Assembly: GCA_030019205.1 (NCBI GenBank)
Contig: JASEFH010000001.1
Coordinates: 186,001-250,000, forward strand
Source of the DNA: Methanomicrobiales archaeon
GTDB lineage: Archaea > Halobacteriota > Methanomicrobia > Methanomicrobiales > JACTUA01
Reading direction: 5' to 3'
Length of the DNA stretch: 64,000 nt
The notes beneath the pieces were generated by a model. The model was not told the origin of the DNA and made no database searches. It saw only the letters and a list, made by a program, of their open reading frames with translations. Of this stretch, positions 45,818-54,528 are shown piece by piece. Every line of letters begins with the position of its first letter. The first letter of the stretch is position 1. A program made the position numbers and the translations under genes.

Positions 45818-46547
45818 ATTTTGCCCGGCTCTCGTCCCCTTCCACGTGGGCGTAGTAGTCGGAGGCGAATCCGGCGATGTTCTGGAACGTGACCTCTCCG
45901 TTGAAATCGGTGTACTTCTCGTAGATGCGGGAACCCTCCCGCTCCTGGAGAATCAGCTTCACGTCGATGCCCGGCTCCCCCGTGTCGCGGGACACCACCC
46001 GGAAGGTTACGTTCGGGTTGATCGGTTCGTCCTCCCCTCCAACGAGCACCGAGGGAGCGTTCCCGCTGTGGTCCGGCATGCCCTGGCGGACGGAGAGAGG
46101 ATTTCCCCGGAGCATCACGAGGATGTAGAGTCCGACCAGCAGGGAGAGGAATCCTAAAGCCCCGAGAACCACAACTCCCATGGTGATCGAGCCGAAGTAG
46201 TACACCGTGAGGTACGATGTCCACGCAAACATGGGCATCCCGGTCACGATGGAGGCAATGACAAGACCGGAGAAGATGATCTGGATGTAGCCGAGGGAGA
46301 TCAGGAGAAAGGCAAAAGCCATTCCGAACAGGTTGACGACGATGAACTTGCTCCTCCTCTCCCCTGTCGTCTTGAATATCTTGTAGAGCAGGACCAGAAA
46401 GAGATTCACGTATATGATGGCTGCCAAGAAGATGATGAAGTAGTCCTGCACCTGGAGGCTGCCAGCGGTATTCTCCTCCTGGGTGAGAGCGGATCCCAGC
46501 CGAACCACGAGAGGAAGGAGGGAGAGGGCCAGAGCATGCCTGCGCAT
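45774..46547 (-). CDS. Membrane protein with soluble beta-domain
   Basis: A 257-residue protein: an N-terminal signal-like segment (1-22), four transmembrane helices between about 34 and 148, and a soluble C-terminal domain of about 100 residues whose ending ([21 protein letters not shown]) resembles Ig-like or carboxypeptidase-regulatory folds with the TDxNG-x-V-x-F pattern. That pattern is also used in the giant surface protein of this window. Function unknown. The TATA box at 46564-46572 makes the transcript nearly leaderless. Its 3' end overlaps the ligase gene. Confidence 0.75.
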   Translation of the reverse strand: MRRHALALSLLPLVVRLGSALTQEENTAGSLQVQDYFIIFLAAIIYVNLFLVLLYKIFKTTGERRSKFIVVNLFGMAFAFLLISLGYIQIIFSGLVIASIVTGMPMFAWTSYLTVYYFGSITMGVVVLGALGFLSLLVGLYILVMLRGNPLSVRQGMPDHSGNAPSVLVGGEDEPINPNVTFRVVSRDTGEPGIDVKLILQEREGSRIYEKYTDFNGEVTFQNIAGFASDYYAHVEGDESRAKFRVYRSRISSDSDR

Positions 46548-46563
46548 AGTGTTAAATTTATTT

Positions 46564-46572
46564 TTATATACA
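46564..46572 (-). promoter_or_regulatory. TATA box for the membrane protein gene
   Basis: Minus-strand TTGTATATA is about 20-25 bases upstream of ATG 46547 and is embedded in AT-rich DNA, matching an archaeal TATA element. Confidence 0.5.
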
Positions 46573-46761
46573 AAAACATATCGAATTGTTCTGCTCTGTT
46601 AAAAGCACATATAGGGTTTTCTAAACTGTTGTTTCGGGAATTGAACGGCTGTACGGCGTTCACGATCCGGCAGATGGGGGAGGGAGCAGCTGAGGGCGGA
46701 TTTCCGAGCCCATCCCTCTCCGGGCGCGGTACGCGTCTGCAGCACCCTTCTACTGGCCCGG

Positions 46762-47811
46762 CTAGGGACTGAGGACGACCTGAACCGTATCCCCCAGATG
46801 GGCGAGCATCCGCCTCACCCACTCCTCCCACGTCGCCTCGCCCTGCCCGACCACGCGGGAGAGGTCGCGCCCGACCTCGTCGTCCCGCCCCTGCAGCACC
46901 CGGACCACCACCGAACCCGGAGCGTAGCCCTCCTTCACGATCCGATCCCCGTCTCCATCCACGACCCCGAAGACGGGAAGACCGAGGTGAGCGCAGATGT
47001 GACCGCATACCGCCGTGGTGTCGTCGCCGATGGACAGGATGCCGCAGATCCCCGGGCTCAACCCCTGGTAGAGCGCATGACCGCAGTGGTCGATGACGAG
47101 AACTCTCCCGCATATCGGCGGATGTTCGCGACCGCGGGGAGGGCATGAACGGATGGCACCGCTCTTGCACCATGCGGTGTCGAGATCGACCGCTCCCCCC
47201 CTCTCGAGCTTCTCGATGCCGTGCGATTTCGGGTCCAGGCCGGAGACGGCCCGGATATGCCCGTCGACCGTACGCAGGACGACCGTATCGCCGGTGGCGG
47301 TACCGATGACGATTCCGTTCACGAAGACCGCTTCCCCGGGGATACAGCCGCGAATCTCCCGTTCCCCGCCTGCCGATCGCCTCGTGCTCTTCAGCCGCTG
47401 CACGGGAAACCCCGTGGCGCGGCCAAGCTCCCGCGCGAGCTCGCGATCGCCCCCGTCCCAGAGGTAGATCCTGCCATCCGAGAACTCTACCTGGGCCATC
47501 CCATGGGGCAGCCTTGATGCGACGATCTCGCCGAAGATCCTCCCGGATTCGGGCGTTTTTCCGCGATTTGCCAGAAACCATCTATCTTCGAGCCTCCGGA
47601 TCACGTACGACGGGGGTGCATCGCAGAATTCGACAGGGAGCCCCGACTCCTCGGCGGCCGTGCGTCCCATAACACCGGCCACCAGGATGCGGCGGGGACG
47701 GACTCTCTCCTGCAGCCATGCCGCGTCCCCCCGGTCGAATACTTCCGGACCATGGGCGACCATGACCGAATCTACGATCGGATCTCCGTTAGCTTCGGCA
47801 GCGTTCACCAT
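46762..47811 (-). CDS. DUF2117 family protein
   Basis: A 349-residue protein matching the DUF2117 family found in methanogens and related archaea: an N-terminal MVAHGPEVFDRG motif, a Cys-containing central region, and a C-terminal domain with VLVIDHCGHALYQG and FGVVDGDGDRIV. The function is unknown; the combination of DGDGD and HCGH motifs suggests metal or nucleotide binding, but I can only infer this. ATG 47811 or ATG 47763 may be the start; homologues begin near VVHGPE, so the first 16 residues are uncertain. Confidence 0.8.
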   Translation of the reverse strand: MVNAAEANGDPIVDSVMVAHGPEVFDRGDAAWLQERVRPRRILVAGVMGRTAAEESGLPVEFCDAPPSYVIRRLEDRWFLANRGKTPESGRIFGEIVASRLPHGMAQVEFSDGRIYLWDGGDRELARELGRATGFPVQRLKSTRRSAGGEREIRGCIPGEAVFVNGIVIGTATGDTVVLRTVDGHIRAVSGLDPKSHGIEKLERGGAVDLDTAWCKSGAIRSCPPRGREHPPICGRVLVIDHCGHALYQGLSPGICGILSIGDDTTAVCGHICAHLGLPVFGVVDGDGDRIVKEGYAPGSVVVRVLQGRDDEVGRDLSRVVGQGEATWEEWVRRMLAHLGDTVQVVLSP

Positions 47812-47964
47812 AACCCGTCACGGATCCCTCTATCTTCATGAAGGTGCCCGCTCTTCGCCGAAGCGTTCGCCGTGTCCGGAGACAGGGACCATCGGAGGCG
47901 GTGAGCCCGGAGAACGGGTGCATTCGGCATGCGCTCCCCGCTGCTGCAGTGCGGCCCCCTGCAA

Positions 47965-49800
47965 TCATGAATGACTCTCCTCCCCGCTCTTCCGGGGTGA
48001 TCCACAGCCCCCGTCTCCCGGGACGAGGCATGTCCACGCACTCCCGATCAGGTCGCTCCTTCCTGCTTGTCGGAGCCCTTCCATGACGAGGCTACGGTTT
48101 CTCCGATCCCGGTACTGGAGGAGCGCACGCTGGATGCGCTTCTCTCTCCCCCGCGGGACGTGCACGGGCTCCCCGCTGAACGGGTCGATGCCCGTGCAGT
48201 ACATGCAGGTGGACGCCGTCATCGGGGTGGGGGTGAAGTCCTGCACCTGCTCCGTATAGAGGCGGCGATCCCGGATATATTCCGCCAAGTCCACCATGTC
48301 GGATATGCGGCACCCGGGGTGACCGGAGAGGAAATAGGGTAGAATATACTGTTCCCTGCCGATCTTTTCGCTCTCTTCCTGGAAACGCCTCCGGAACTCC
48401 TCGAATACCTCTATTCCGGGCTTGTGCATCAGTCTCGTGACCGCGGGTGAGATGTGCTCCGGGGCGACCTTGAGGTGGCCGGAGACGTGGTATCGGCAGA
48501 TCTCCGCAAGGTACGGCGCCTGGTCCGCGAGCACCAGATCGTGGCGGATCCCCGAGCCGATGAAGACATGTCTCACGCCCGGAATCTGCCGAAGGCGGCG
48601 GAGCAGTTCGATCTGGCGGGCATGGTCGAGCTGGAGGGACGGGCACTCCGCACCGCACGTCCTCTCCCGGCAGGCGCCTTCCCCGCACCACCGCCTGCAG
48701 CGGGCGCCGAACATGTTGGCGGTGGGCCCGCCGACATCCTGGACGGTGCCGCGGAACTCTGGCATCCCCGTCATCCTCTCCACCTCGCGGACGATTGACT
48801 CGATGCTGCGGCTCTGGATGATCCTTCCCTGGTGGTGGGCGATCGCGCAGAACGAGCAGCATCCGAAACACCCCCGGTGGCTGGTGACGGAGAACTGCAC
48901 GGTCTCGAGCGCCGGAACGGGCTCCCGGTACGACGGATGGGCGAGCCGGCGGTAGGGAAGTTCGTATATACGGTCGAGTTCCGCCGTCGAGAGCGGCTTC
49001 GCGGGCGGATTCTGGACGACGACGATCTTCCGCTGCACCTGGGCAACGGGCCGTCCGCGGAATGGGTCCTGCTCCCGTGCGTGGAGGGCGAATGCCCGGG
49101 CAAAGGCTTTCCTGTCCCCTGCCACCTCGGTATAGGAGGGGAGCACGACGAAGCCTTCATGGGGCATTGAGCGCCAGCGGGCCAGATCCAGCTTCATGAC
49201 CGTCCCCGGTACGTCCCTGATCTCCTGGATGCCCTCTCCGTTCGCGAGCCGCGCCGCGATGGCGGTTACCTGCCGCTCTCCCATTCCGAAGACGAGGAGG
49301 TCTCCCGGGGCGTCTGCCAGGATTGACTGGCGAACGCTGTCCGACCAGTAGTCGTAGTGGGCGAACCTGCGCAGGCTGGCTTCGATGCCGCCGAGGACGA
49401 TCGGGGTTCCGGGGAAGAGTGCGCGCAGCCTGTTCGCGTATACGATCACGGCCCTGTCGGGGCGCTTCAGCGCTCCTCCGGGGGAGTAAGCGTCCCCGCT
49501 CCGCCGCCTGAGGCGGGCAGTGTAGTGGTTCACCATGGAGTCCACGGCGCCGGAGCTGACGCTGAAGAAGAGGCGGGGTCTCCCCAGTCCCGTGAAATCC
49601 GCATCGCTCCGCCAGTCCGGCTGGGCGATCACGCCTGTGGTGTAGCCGGCATCCCAGAGCACTCTCCCGATGATGGCGGCGCCAAAGGAGGGGTGGTCCA
49701 CGTAGGCGTCCCCGCTGACCAGGATGACGTCGAACCGGTCAATCCCGAGCGATTCGGCCTCCCTCCGGGACATCGGCAGGAAATGGGGATGGTCGATCAT
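47965..49800 (-). CDS. YgiQ-type radical SAM protein
   Basis: A 611-residue radical SAM enzyme. The iron-sulfur motif Cx3Cx2C is in HRGCFGCCSFCAIA in the middle of the chain, preceded by a vitamin-B12-like N-terminal segment (DVILVSGDAYVDHPSFGAAIIGR, GIEASLRRFAHYDYW) and followed by HVSGHLKVAPEHIS and YFLSGHPGC. This order is typical of the YgiQ/UPF0313 family. Substrate unknown. ATG 49800 was chosen because the 44 upstream residues are antisense-like and homologues begin near HPHFLPMSRREA. Confidence 0.93.
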   Translation of the reverse strand: MIDHPHFLPMSRREAESLGIDRFDVILVSGDAYVDHPSFGAAIIGRVLWDAGYTTGVIAQPDWRSDADFTGLGRPRLFFSVSSGAVDSMVNHYTARLRRRSGDAYSPGGALKRPDRAVIVYANRLRALFPGTPIVLGGIEASLRRFAHYDYWSDSVRQSILADAPGDLLVFGMGERQVTAIAARLANGEGIQEIRDVPGTVMKLDLARWRSMPHEGFVVLPSYTEVAGDRKAFARAFALHAREQDPFRGRPVAQVQRKIVVVQNPPAKPLSTAELDRIYELPYRRLAHPSYREPVPALETVQFSVTSHRGCFGCCSFCAIAHHQGRIIQSRSIESIVREVERMTGMPEFRGTVQDVGGPTANMFGARCRRWCGEGACRERTCGAECPSLQLDHARQIELLRRLRQIPGVRHVFIGSGIRHDLVLADQAPYLAEICRYHVSGHLKVAPEHISPAVTRLMHKPGIEVFEEFRRRFQEESEKIGREQYILPYFLSGHPGCRISDMVDLAEYIRDRRLYTEQVQDFTPTPMTASTCMYCTGIDPFSGEPVHVPRGREKRIQRALLQYRDRRNRSLVMEGLRQAGRSDLIGSAWTCLVPGDGGCGSPRKSGEESHS

Positions 49801-50380
49801 CCGCTGCACTGAGACTGTTCGGTCCCGGATCCCAATATGGTTTCTGTACCCGGAGGCGGTCCGGGGAGTGGATTGGAGCGCATGGGCAGGGGAACTATTC
49901 CTGTCCAAACCGGTTCGTGGATGGTTCGACATTCGCTGCAGTCCCGGAACTTTTCCGAACCTCCTCGCCGCGATCCCGGTCGCGCCCTCGGAGTCTCCTG
50001 CCCTGGCGGGAAGGAAGTTCGATAGCCCCCGCGATGATCCCGCACGCGGCTGCTACTGCAGGAGCTCCGGCCGGGACTGCCGATCCACAGGCAGGCGTGT
50101 CGGATGCGTCCCTGGGCGGCGACCCGACAGTCCTCCGTGTCGCCACCCTCTGCGGTTCTCCGCGGGAGCCTGAGTAAAGGACCGCGAGCGCCCCCGTACC
50201 ACGGATGTATGCATCATCTCGAACCGATCATCCGCCCCTCTTCACCTGGGGTTTCATCTTCCGATCCTCCTTACCTTCCGTGCGCCTCCCCCTCTTATTC
50301 TATCGTGCAGGCAGAGCGCCGCATCCCGGCGGCATCGCCCCTGCCGGTTCCCGGCAGGGGAGCAGCCCGACCGATGCCGT
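49801..50380. other. Gene-free stretch
   Basis: 580 bases between the radical SAM gene and the dehydrogenase-like gene. Frames are Arg/Pro/Ser-rich on both strands; no tRNA or promoter is clear. Confidence 0.45.
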
Positions 50381-51517
50381 CTAGTCTCCGTACCGGATCC
50401 GATAGACAGCCCCCGCATGATCGTCCGATACCAGCAGGGCTCCATCCGGCATGACGAGCACGTCCACTGGCCGCCCCCAGGCGGCGGAGTTCTGGAGCCA
50501 GCCCTCCGCGAAGCCCTCGTAGCTCACGGGTGCGCCGTTCTCCAGGCGCACCAGGCTGATCCGATAACCAATCGGCACGATCCGGTTCCAGGAACCGTGC
50601 TCGGCGATGAAGATCTGCCCCCTGTACTCCTCCGGGAACATGCTGCCCGTGTAGAACCGCATGCCGAGCGCGGCCACATGCGGTCCCAGTTCCTGGGCCG
50701 GAGGCGTGAACTCCGCGCAGGAGCGGCTCTGGCCGAAATCCGGATCGGAGATGTTCCTCCCGTGGCAGTAGGGGAATCCGAAGTGCAGCCCCGCCTCCGG
50801 CGCACGGTTCAGCTCGTCGGGGGGGACGTTCTCGCCGAGCCAGTCCCTTCCGTTGTCCGTGAACCAGAGAACGCCCGTATCCGGCTGCCAGTCGAACCCG
50901 ACGGAGTTCCGGATCCCCCGGGCGAAAATCTCCATACCCGTGCCGTCGGGGTTCATCCGCAGGATCGTCCCGAACCGTTCGTCCTCGGGATCGCAGACGT
51001 TGCAGGGCATGCCAACCGGCACGTACAGCATGCCGTCCGGACCGAACGCGAGGAACTTCCAGCCGTGGCTCTCCCGATCGGGCAGATCGGTCGTGACAAC
51101 GGCCGCATCCGGTGGCGATTCAAGCCGATCCTCGATCCCGTCGAAGCGCAGGATCCTGCTCACTTCGGCGACGTACAGGGATCCGTTCCGGAACGCCACG
51201 CCGTTCGGCATGTGCAGGCCTTCCGCCAGCACGATGACGGAATCCGCCCGGTTGTCGCGATCGCGGTCGGGAATCGCATAGACCCGCCCGATGGAACGGG
51301 TGCCAATGAACAGGGTCCCGTTCGAGCCCAGGGTCATCGAGCGGGCTCCAGGGACGTTGTCTGCATAAACATCGATATGGAACCCTTCGGGAAGTCGGAC
51401 GGCATCCACCCGCACCGCATCGCCGGTGGCGATCTGGAGGCATCCCGAAGCCACCACGGCGACGAGCATTGCCAGGGATAGTGCGCCCGCGAGAAGAACA
51501 GGGGTGGTGCTTCGCAT
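50381..51517 (-). CDS. Sorbosone dehydrogenase-like (PQQ-type) beta-propeller lipoprotein
   Basis: A 378-residue secreted protein. A signal peptide ends in a lipobox-like VVASGC (about residues 21-26), predicting a lipid-anchored extracellular protein. The beta-propeller repeats match the PQQ-dependent sugar dehydrogenase/L-sorbosone dehydrogenase family: GSNGTLFIGTR, GLHMPNGVAFRNGSLYVAE, MPCNVCDPEDERFGTILRM, WFTDNGRDWLGENVPPDELN, FIAEHGSWNR, DVLVMPDGALLVSDD. Cysteine pairs (CNVC and C...C) fit disulfide-rich external proteins. PQQ synthesis genes are not present, so an alternative substrate or cofactor is possible. Confidence 0.88.
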   Translation of the reverse strand: MRSTTPVLLAGALSLAMLVAVVASGCLQIATGDAVRVDAVRLPEGFHIDVYADNVPGARSMTLGSNGTLFIGTRSIGRVYAIPDRDRDNRADSVIVLAEGLHMPNGVAFRNGSLYVAEVSRILRFDGIEDRLESPPDAAVVTTDLPDRESHGWKFLAFGPDGMLYVPVGMPCNVCDPEDERFGTILRMNPDGTGMEIFARGIRNSVGFDWQPDTGVLWFTDNGRDWLGENVPPDELNRAPEAGLHFGFPYCHGRNISDPDFGQSRSCAEFTPPAQELGPHVAALGMRFYTGSMFPEEYRGQIFIAEHGSWNRIVPIGYRISLVRLENGAPVSYEGFAEGWLQNSAAWGRPVDVLVMPDGALLVSDDHAGAVYRIRYGD

Positions 51518-51543
51518 GGCAATCTCCGATGACGGAGCGCGCC

Positions 51544-51553
51544 TTATATATTT
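51544..51553 (-). promoter_or_regulatory. TATA box for the dehydrogenase-like gene
   Basis: Minus-strand AAATATATAA lies 27-36 bases upstream of ATG 51517, which has GGAG before it. Confidence 0.55.
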
Positions 51554-51586
51554 ATGGGTGGCTCCTCGGCCGAAGCGGACATCTTC

Positions 51587-52705
51587 TCACAGAGGTGAGT
51601 GGAGCCCGATGTTGTCCTGCAGGATCTCAATCGTCTCGCGGTCCAGGAGGAAGGGGAGATCGGGTACGATAAGAAAGACCGGAAGGTATCCGAAGAGGGT
51701 ATGGCGCCCCCGCGTGTACGTCTTCACGGCGAGATAGTTGAGATGCCGTCTTGAGTAATCGTCTGCATACGCTTCGGACGGGAGGTCCGCCTCCTGGATC
51801 TCCGGGGGCGAGATCACGAGCTGCTGCAGGATGCTCTCCTTTCGCCGGCTCCAGGAGAGGAGCATCATGCGGCTGTGGATGCCCTGCAGGAACCGCAACA
51901 GGATGAACTGGGTGGCGAAAATGGCGGCAATCGGCAGGATGCTCTCGTTGCCCAGGTAGTGCGGTGCGGTGACAAAACCGAGGGTGAGGCCCGGCAGCAG
52001 CATCGCGGTGATCACCAGGGTCCCGAGGAGGGCAGAGAGGGCGGCGATCACGATGACGACCTGCCAGGTCTTCTTGACGGCGCTGCGAATCCTGCGGTTC
52101 ATGCTCCGCAGCGAATGGAAGAAATCGATCTTGTAGGGTTTCAGCACGACGATTCCGGCATAAAAGACGATGATCGCGATCGACTGATAGATCACCCAGC
52201 AGGCATCGAAGGGTGAGAGAACGTTCCGCTGGAATCCCAGGCTGATGGCGAAGAGTACGTCGAGAACGAATATGACAGACAGGCCGATCGCGAGGGATCT
52301 GGAGTTGACGAAGAAGGTATTCCAGAATATATGCCCGAGCGCCCGTTTGTGCTCCCGCACCCCGGTGCTCCATGCGCGGTCGAGGAACTCCATGATCTCC
52401 TCCCGCATCCCCTTTGCACGGGCGGGAGTACCGTTCTCCGCGGACGGCACGAGGAGCAGGAACGGATAGATCACCACCAGGTAGAAGCTTGCGGCAATCC
52501 AGTGGAGCATGTAGATGCCCGACGGCTCCAGAAAATAGAGGATCGCGTTGATGAGGAGGCTGGCTACAACCATCGCCACGGTATGAGGCGCGGTCCGCTC
52601 TCCCCTGAGCAGCTCCCGCTGGAACTCCCTCTCCTGCTCGATCTCGGCAGACGCCCGCGCTTTCAGGCTCTGCAGCTCATTCCGATACCGCTGGCAACCT
52701 TCCAC
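51587..52705 (-). CDS. Multispanning membrane protein with N-terminal coiled coil, unknown function
   Basis: A 372-residue protein. An N-terminal charged helix (RNELQSLKARASAEIEQEREFQREL) is followed by about six transmembrane segments (about 45-95, 128-190, 215-275), and a soluble C-terminal portion. I recognise no family. GTG 52705 was chosen because GGAGG sits just before it; the 44-residue extension to 52837 is Arg/Pro-rich. No close neighbours. Confidence 0.7.
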   Translation of the reverse strand: MEGCQRYRNELQSLKARASAEIEQEREFQRELLRGERTAPHTVAMVVASLLINAILYFLEPSGIYMLHWIAASFYLVVIYPFLLLVPSAENGTPARAKGMREEIMEFLDRAWSTGVREHKRALGHIFWNTFFVNSRSLAIGLSVIFVLDVLFAISLGFQRNVLSPFDACWVIYQSIAIIVFYAGIVVLKPYKIDFFHSLRSMNRRIRSAVKKTWQVVIVIAALSALLGTLVITAMLLPGLTLGFVTAPHYLGNESILPIAAIFATQFILLRFLQGIHSRMMLLSWSRRKESILQQLVISPPEIQEADLPSEAYADDYSRRHLNYLAVKTYTRGRHTLFGYLPVFLIVPDLPFLLDRETIEILQDNIGLHSPL

Positions 52706-52890
52706 CGATTCCGCTCCTCCGCCCCGAAACCGATTCTCGATACCGGTTTGGCGGTATCCGAACTTAAGCGCTTGGCACCGCGGAGGTGGCAGCGTCCGCA
52801 GTGACGGGGCTCTGCCCTCACTTCGGATCGCGGTCACTTTCCCTCCGCATCCCCTATTCCTTTATGCAGGAGCGTTGAACACTCTTCCGG

Positions 52891-54060
52891 ATGCCGATCT
52901 CCAAGGGGGCCTACCTGAAGAGGCTGACATCGCATTCGCACCTGATGCGGTCGGTGGACGTGGGGAGACAGCTGGAGGGGAGCTCTCCCCCCTCCGTCTT
53001 CATCGGCAGCTGGAACTATCCGAAGGTGTTCGCCGGTCCGATGATCGCCCCCTTCCGCGGCGATACCCGTATCCTCGACACTCCCGAAGCCTGGATCCCG
53101 CGCAGGAAGACCCAGGAGGAGATCATCGGGTTCCGCCTGGATCTCGTCCGCGGGAAACGCCCCGTGGACGTCTCGGACCTCCGCAACCCCTTCGTCGGGA
53201 AGCTGCAGGAGATCTCGCTCTCAAGTGCATCGATCGAGAGCGAGGTGGAGTTCTTGCGTGCGCCCGGCAGAGCGACCTTCAGCGAGGAGCACACTCCGTA
53301 CGGCGCCAGCGCTGCGATCGAGCGTCTGGATATCGACTGCGTGGGCTGGGATGGGGATCTCGAGAGGGTCTACTACGATACGGATCTCCGCGCGGCGGAT
53401 GCCATCGTCGCCCTGCACCGCGAGGGGATTCCCTTCTCGGCGATCCAGAAGGCATTTTCGGTGGGGGCGATGGGGGTTGGACGGGATCGGAGGCTCGTTC
53501 CCACCCGCTGGTCCATCACTGCGTGCGACACCGCCATCGCGGATGCCTACCGGGAGGAGATCCGCACCTGCAGCGTCCTGGACACCTGGCGGGTGCACAC
53601 CTTTGACAGCCTCAACAACCACTATGCCGTGCTCCTGATGCCCACGGGCTGGCAGTACGAGTGGATCGAGGCCTTCCACCACATCCTGGGGAGGGAGGAG
53701 CTGGTCTTCGCCGATCACGAGGGGCACCTGCCGAAGACTGCCTACTCGTCTGTAGGGGGCTGCTACTACTCGTGCAGGATGGCGATCCTGGAGGCGCTGG
53801 CCCGAGAGAGGAGGCAGGGCGGTGCGATCGTCCTCCGGGAAGCGCGCAAGGGATACGTTCCCCTCGGCGTCTTCAACGTGCGCGAGAACGTGCGGCATGC
53901 GATGCTCCGGCCGGGGATCGAGTTCGAGGACGCGGAGTCTGCGCTCCGGCACATATCGAAGGAGTTCTCCCTGCCTCTCGAACGGTTCATGGATGCGGGT
54001 CACATCCTGAAAGGGATCACGCGGCAGCGCCAGACCACGCTGCGGGATTTCATCGCGTAG
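52891..54060 (+). CDS. nreA: DNA repair protein NreA
   Basis: A 389-residue member of the archaeal Nre family. Conserved segments seen: PPSVFIGSWNYPKVFAGPM at about 32-50, the WIPRRKTQEEIIGFRLDLVRGKRP region, and GVGRDRRLVPTRWSITACD at about 193-211. The C-terminus QRQTTLRDFIA is a PCNA-interacting (PIP) motif, known for NreA. It is implicated in tolerance of DNA-damaging agents such as mitomycin C. Exact biochemistry unknown. Monocistronic. Confidence 0.93.
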   Translation: MPISKGAYLKRLTSHSHLMRSVDVGRQLEGSSPPSVFIGSWNYPKVFAGPMIAPFRGDTRILDTPEAWIPRRKTQEEIIGFRLDLVRGKRPVDVSDLRNPFVGKLQEISLSSASIESEVEFLRAPGRATFSEEHTPYGASAAIERLDIDCVGWDGDLERVYYDTDLRAADAIVALHREGIPFSAIQKAFSVGAMGVGRDRRLVPTRWSITACDTAIADAYREEIRTCSVLDTWRVHTFDSLNNHYAVLLMPTGWQYEWIEAFHHILGREELVFADHEGHLPKTAYSSVGGCYYSCRMAILEALARERRQGGAIVLREARKGYVPLGVFNVRENVRHAMLRPGIEFEDAESALRHISKEFSLPLERFMDAGHILKGITRQRQTTLRDFIA

Positions 54061-54528
54061 GGAATACGCCGGCCCAATTCCGCTGCCACGCCCTGCCGCC
54101 TTCGGGCGGAGCAGAGGATCGGGGTCCCCGGGATGCCCTTCCGCACCGCCACGGATGGGGAGATCGACGCCGGTGCCAGCCCGCCGCTGCATGCACGGGA
54201 ATAGGAAGAGGGATATATGGCTGCAGAACCTCCAATGCAATTACTTTCTTTTCGAGAGCGAGCGGGATACCAAGCCCGGGATCAAAAAACAAGTTTTTTA
54301 TATCATGCAGAAATTTATCAAGATACCGAAACCGTGAACAAATTTCCTTCGGATTCCTATTACAGTTGGTTTATATATTGAAATAATTTAGAAACATATT
54401 TAAGCACAATTGCGTAATAAAATCACATTAAAATACTTCTCTATCCCACCGATCCTTTCTACAGATGTCGGTTTCTGCACCGGGAAGGTCGGTGAGAGCA
54501 ATGGGTGAAACATGGGTTGAGGTGTACG
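54061..54528. other. AT-rich promoter region of the giant surface protein
   Basis: 468 bases. The left part is ordinary GC-rich spacer; from about 54220 to 54450 the DNA is AT-rich with several TATA-like elements (54371-54380, 54394-54405, 54424-54435), pointing to a strong or regulated promoter. A 12-codon frame from ATG 54501, preceded by GGTGAGAG, ends at 54539 after overlapping the giant gene's start codon. Confidence 0.55.
54371..54380 (+). promoter_or_regulatory. TATA box for the giant surface protein
   Basis: TTATATATTG is the best TATA match in an AT-rich stretch. It implies a leader of about 125 bases, longer than usual in this window; the elements at 54394-54405 and 54424-54435 would give shorter leaders. 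Confidence 0.45.
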
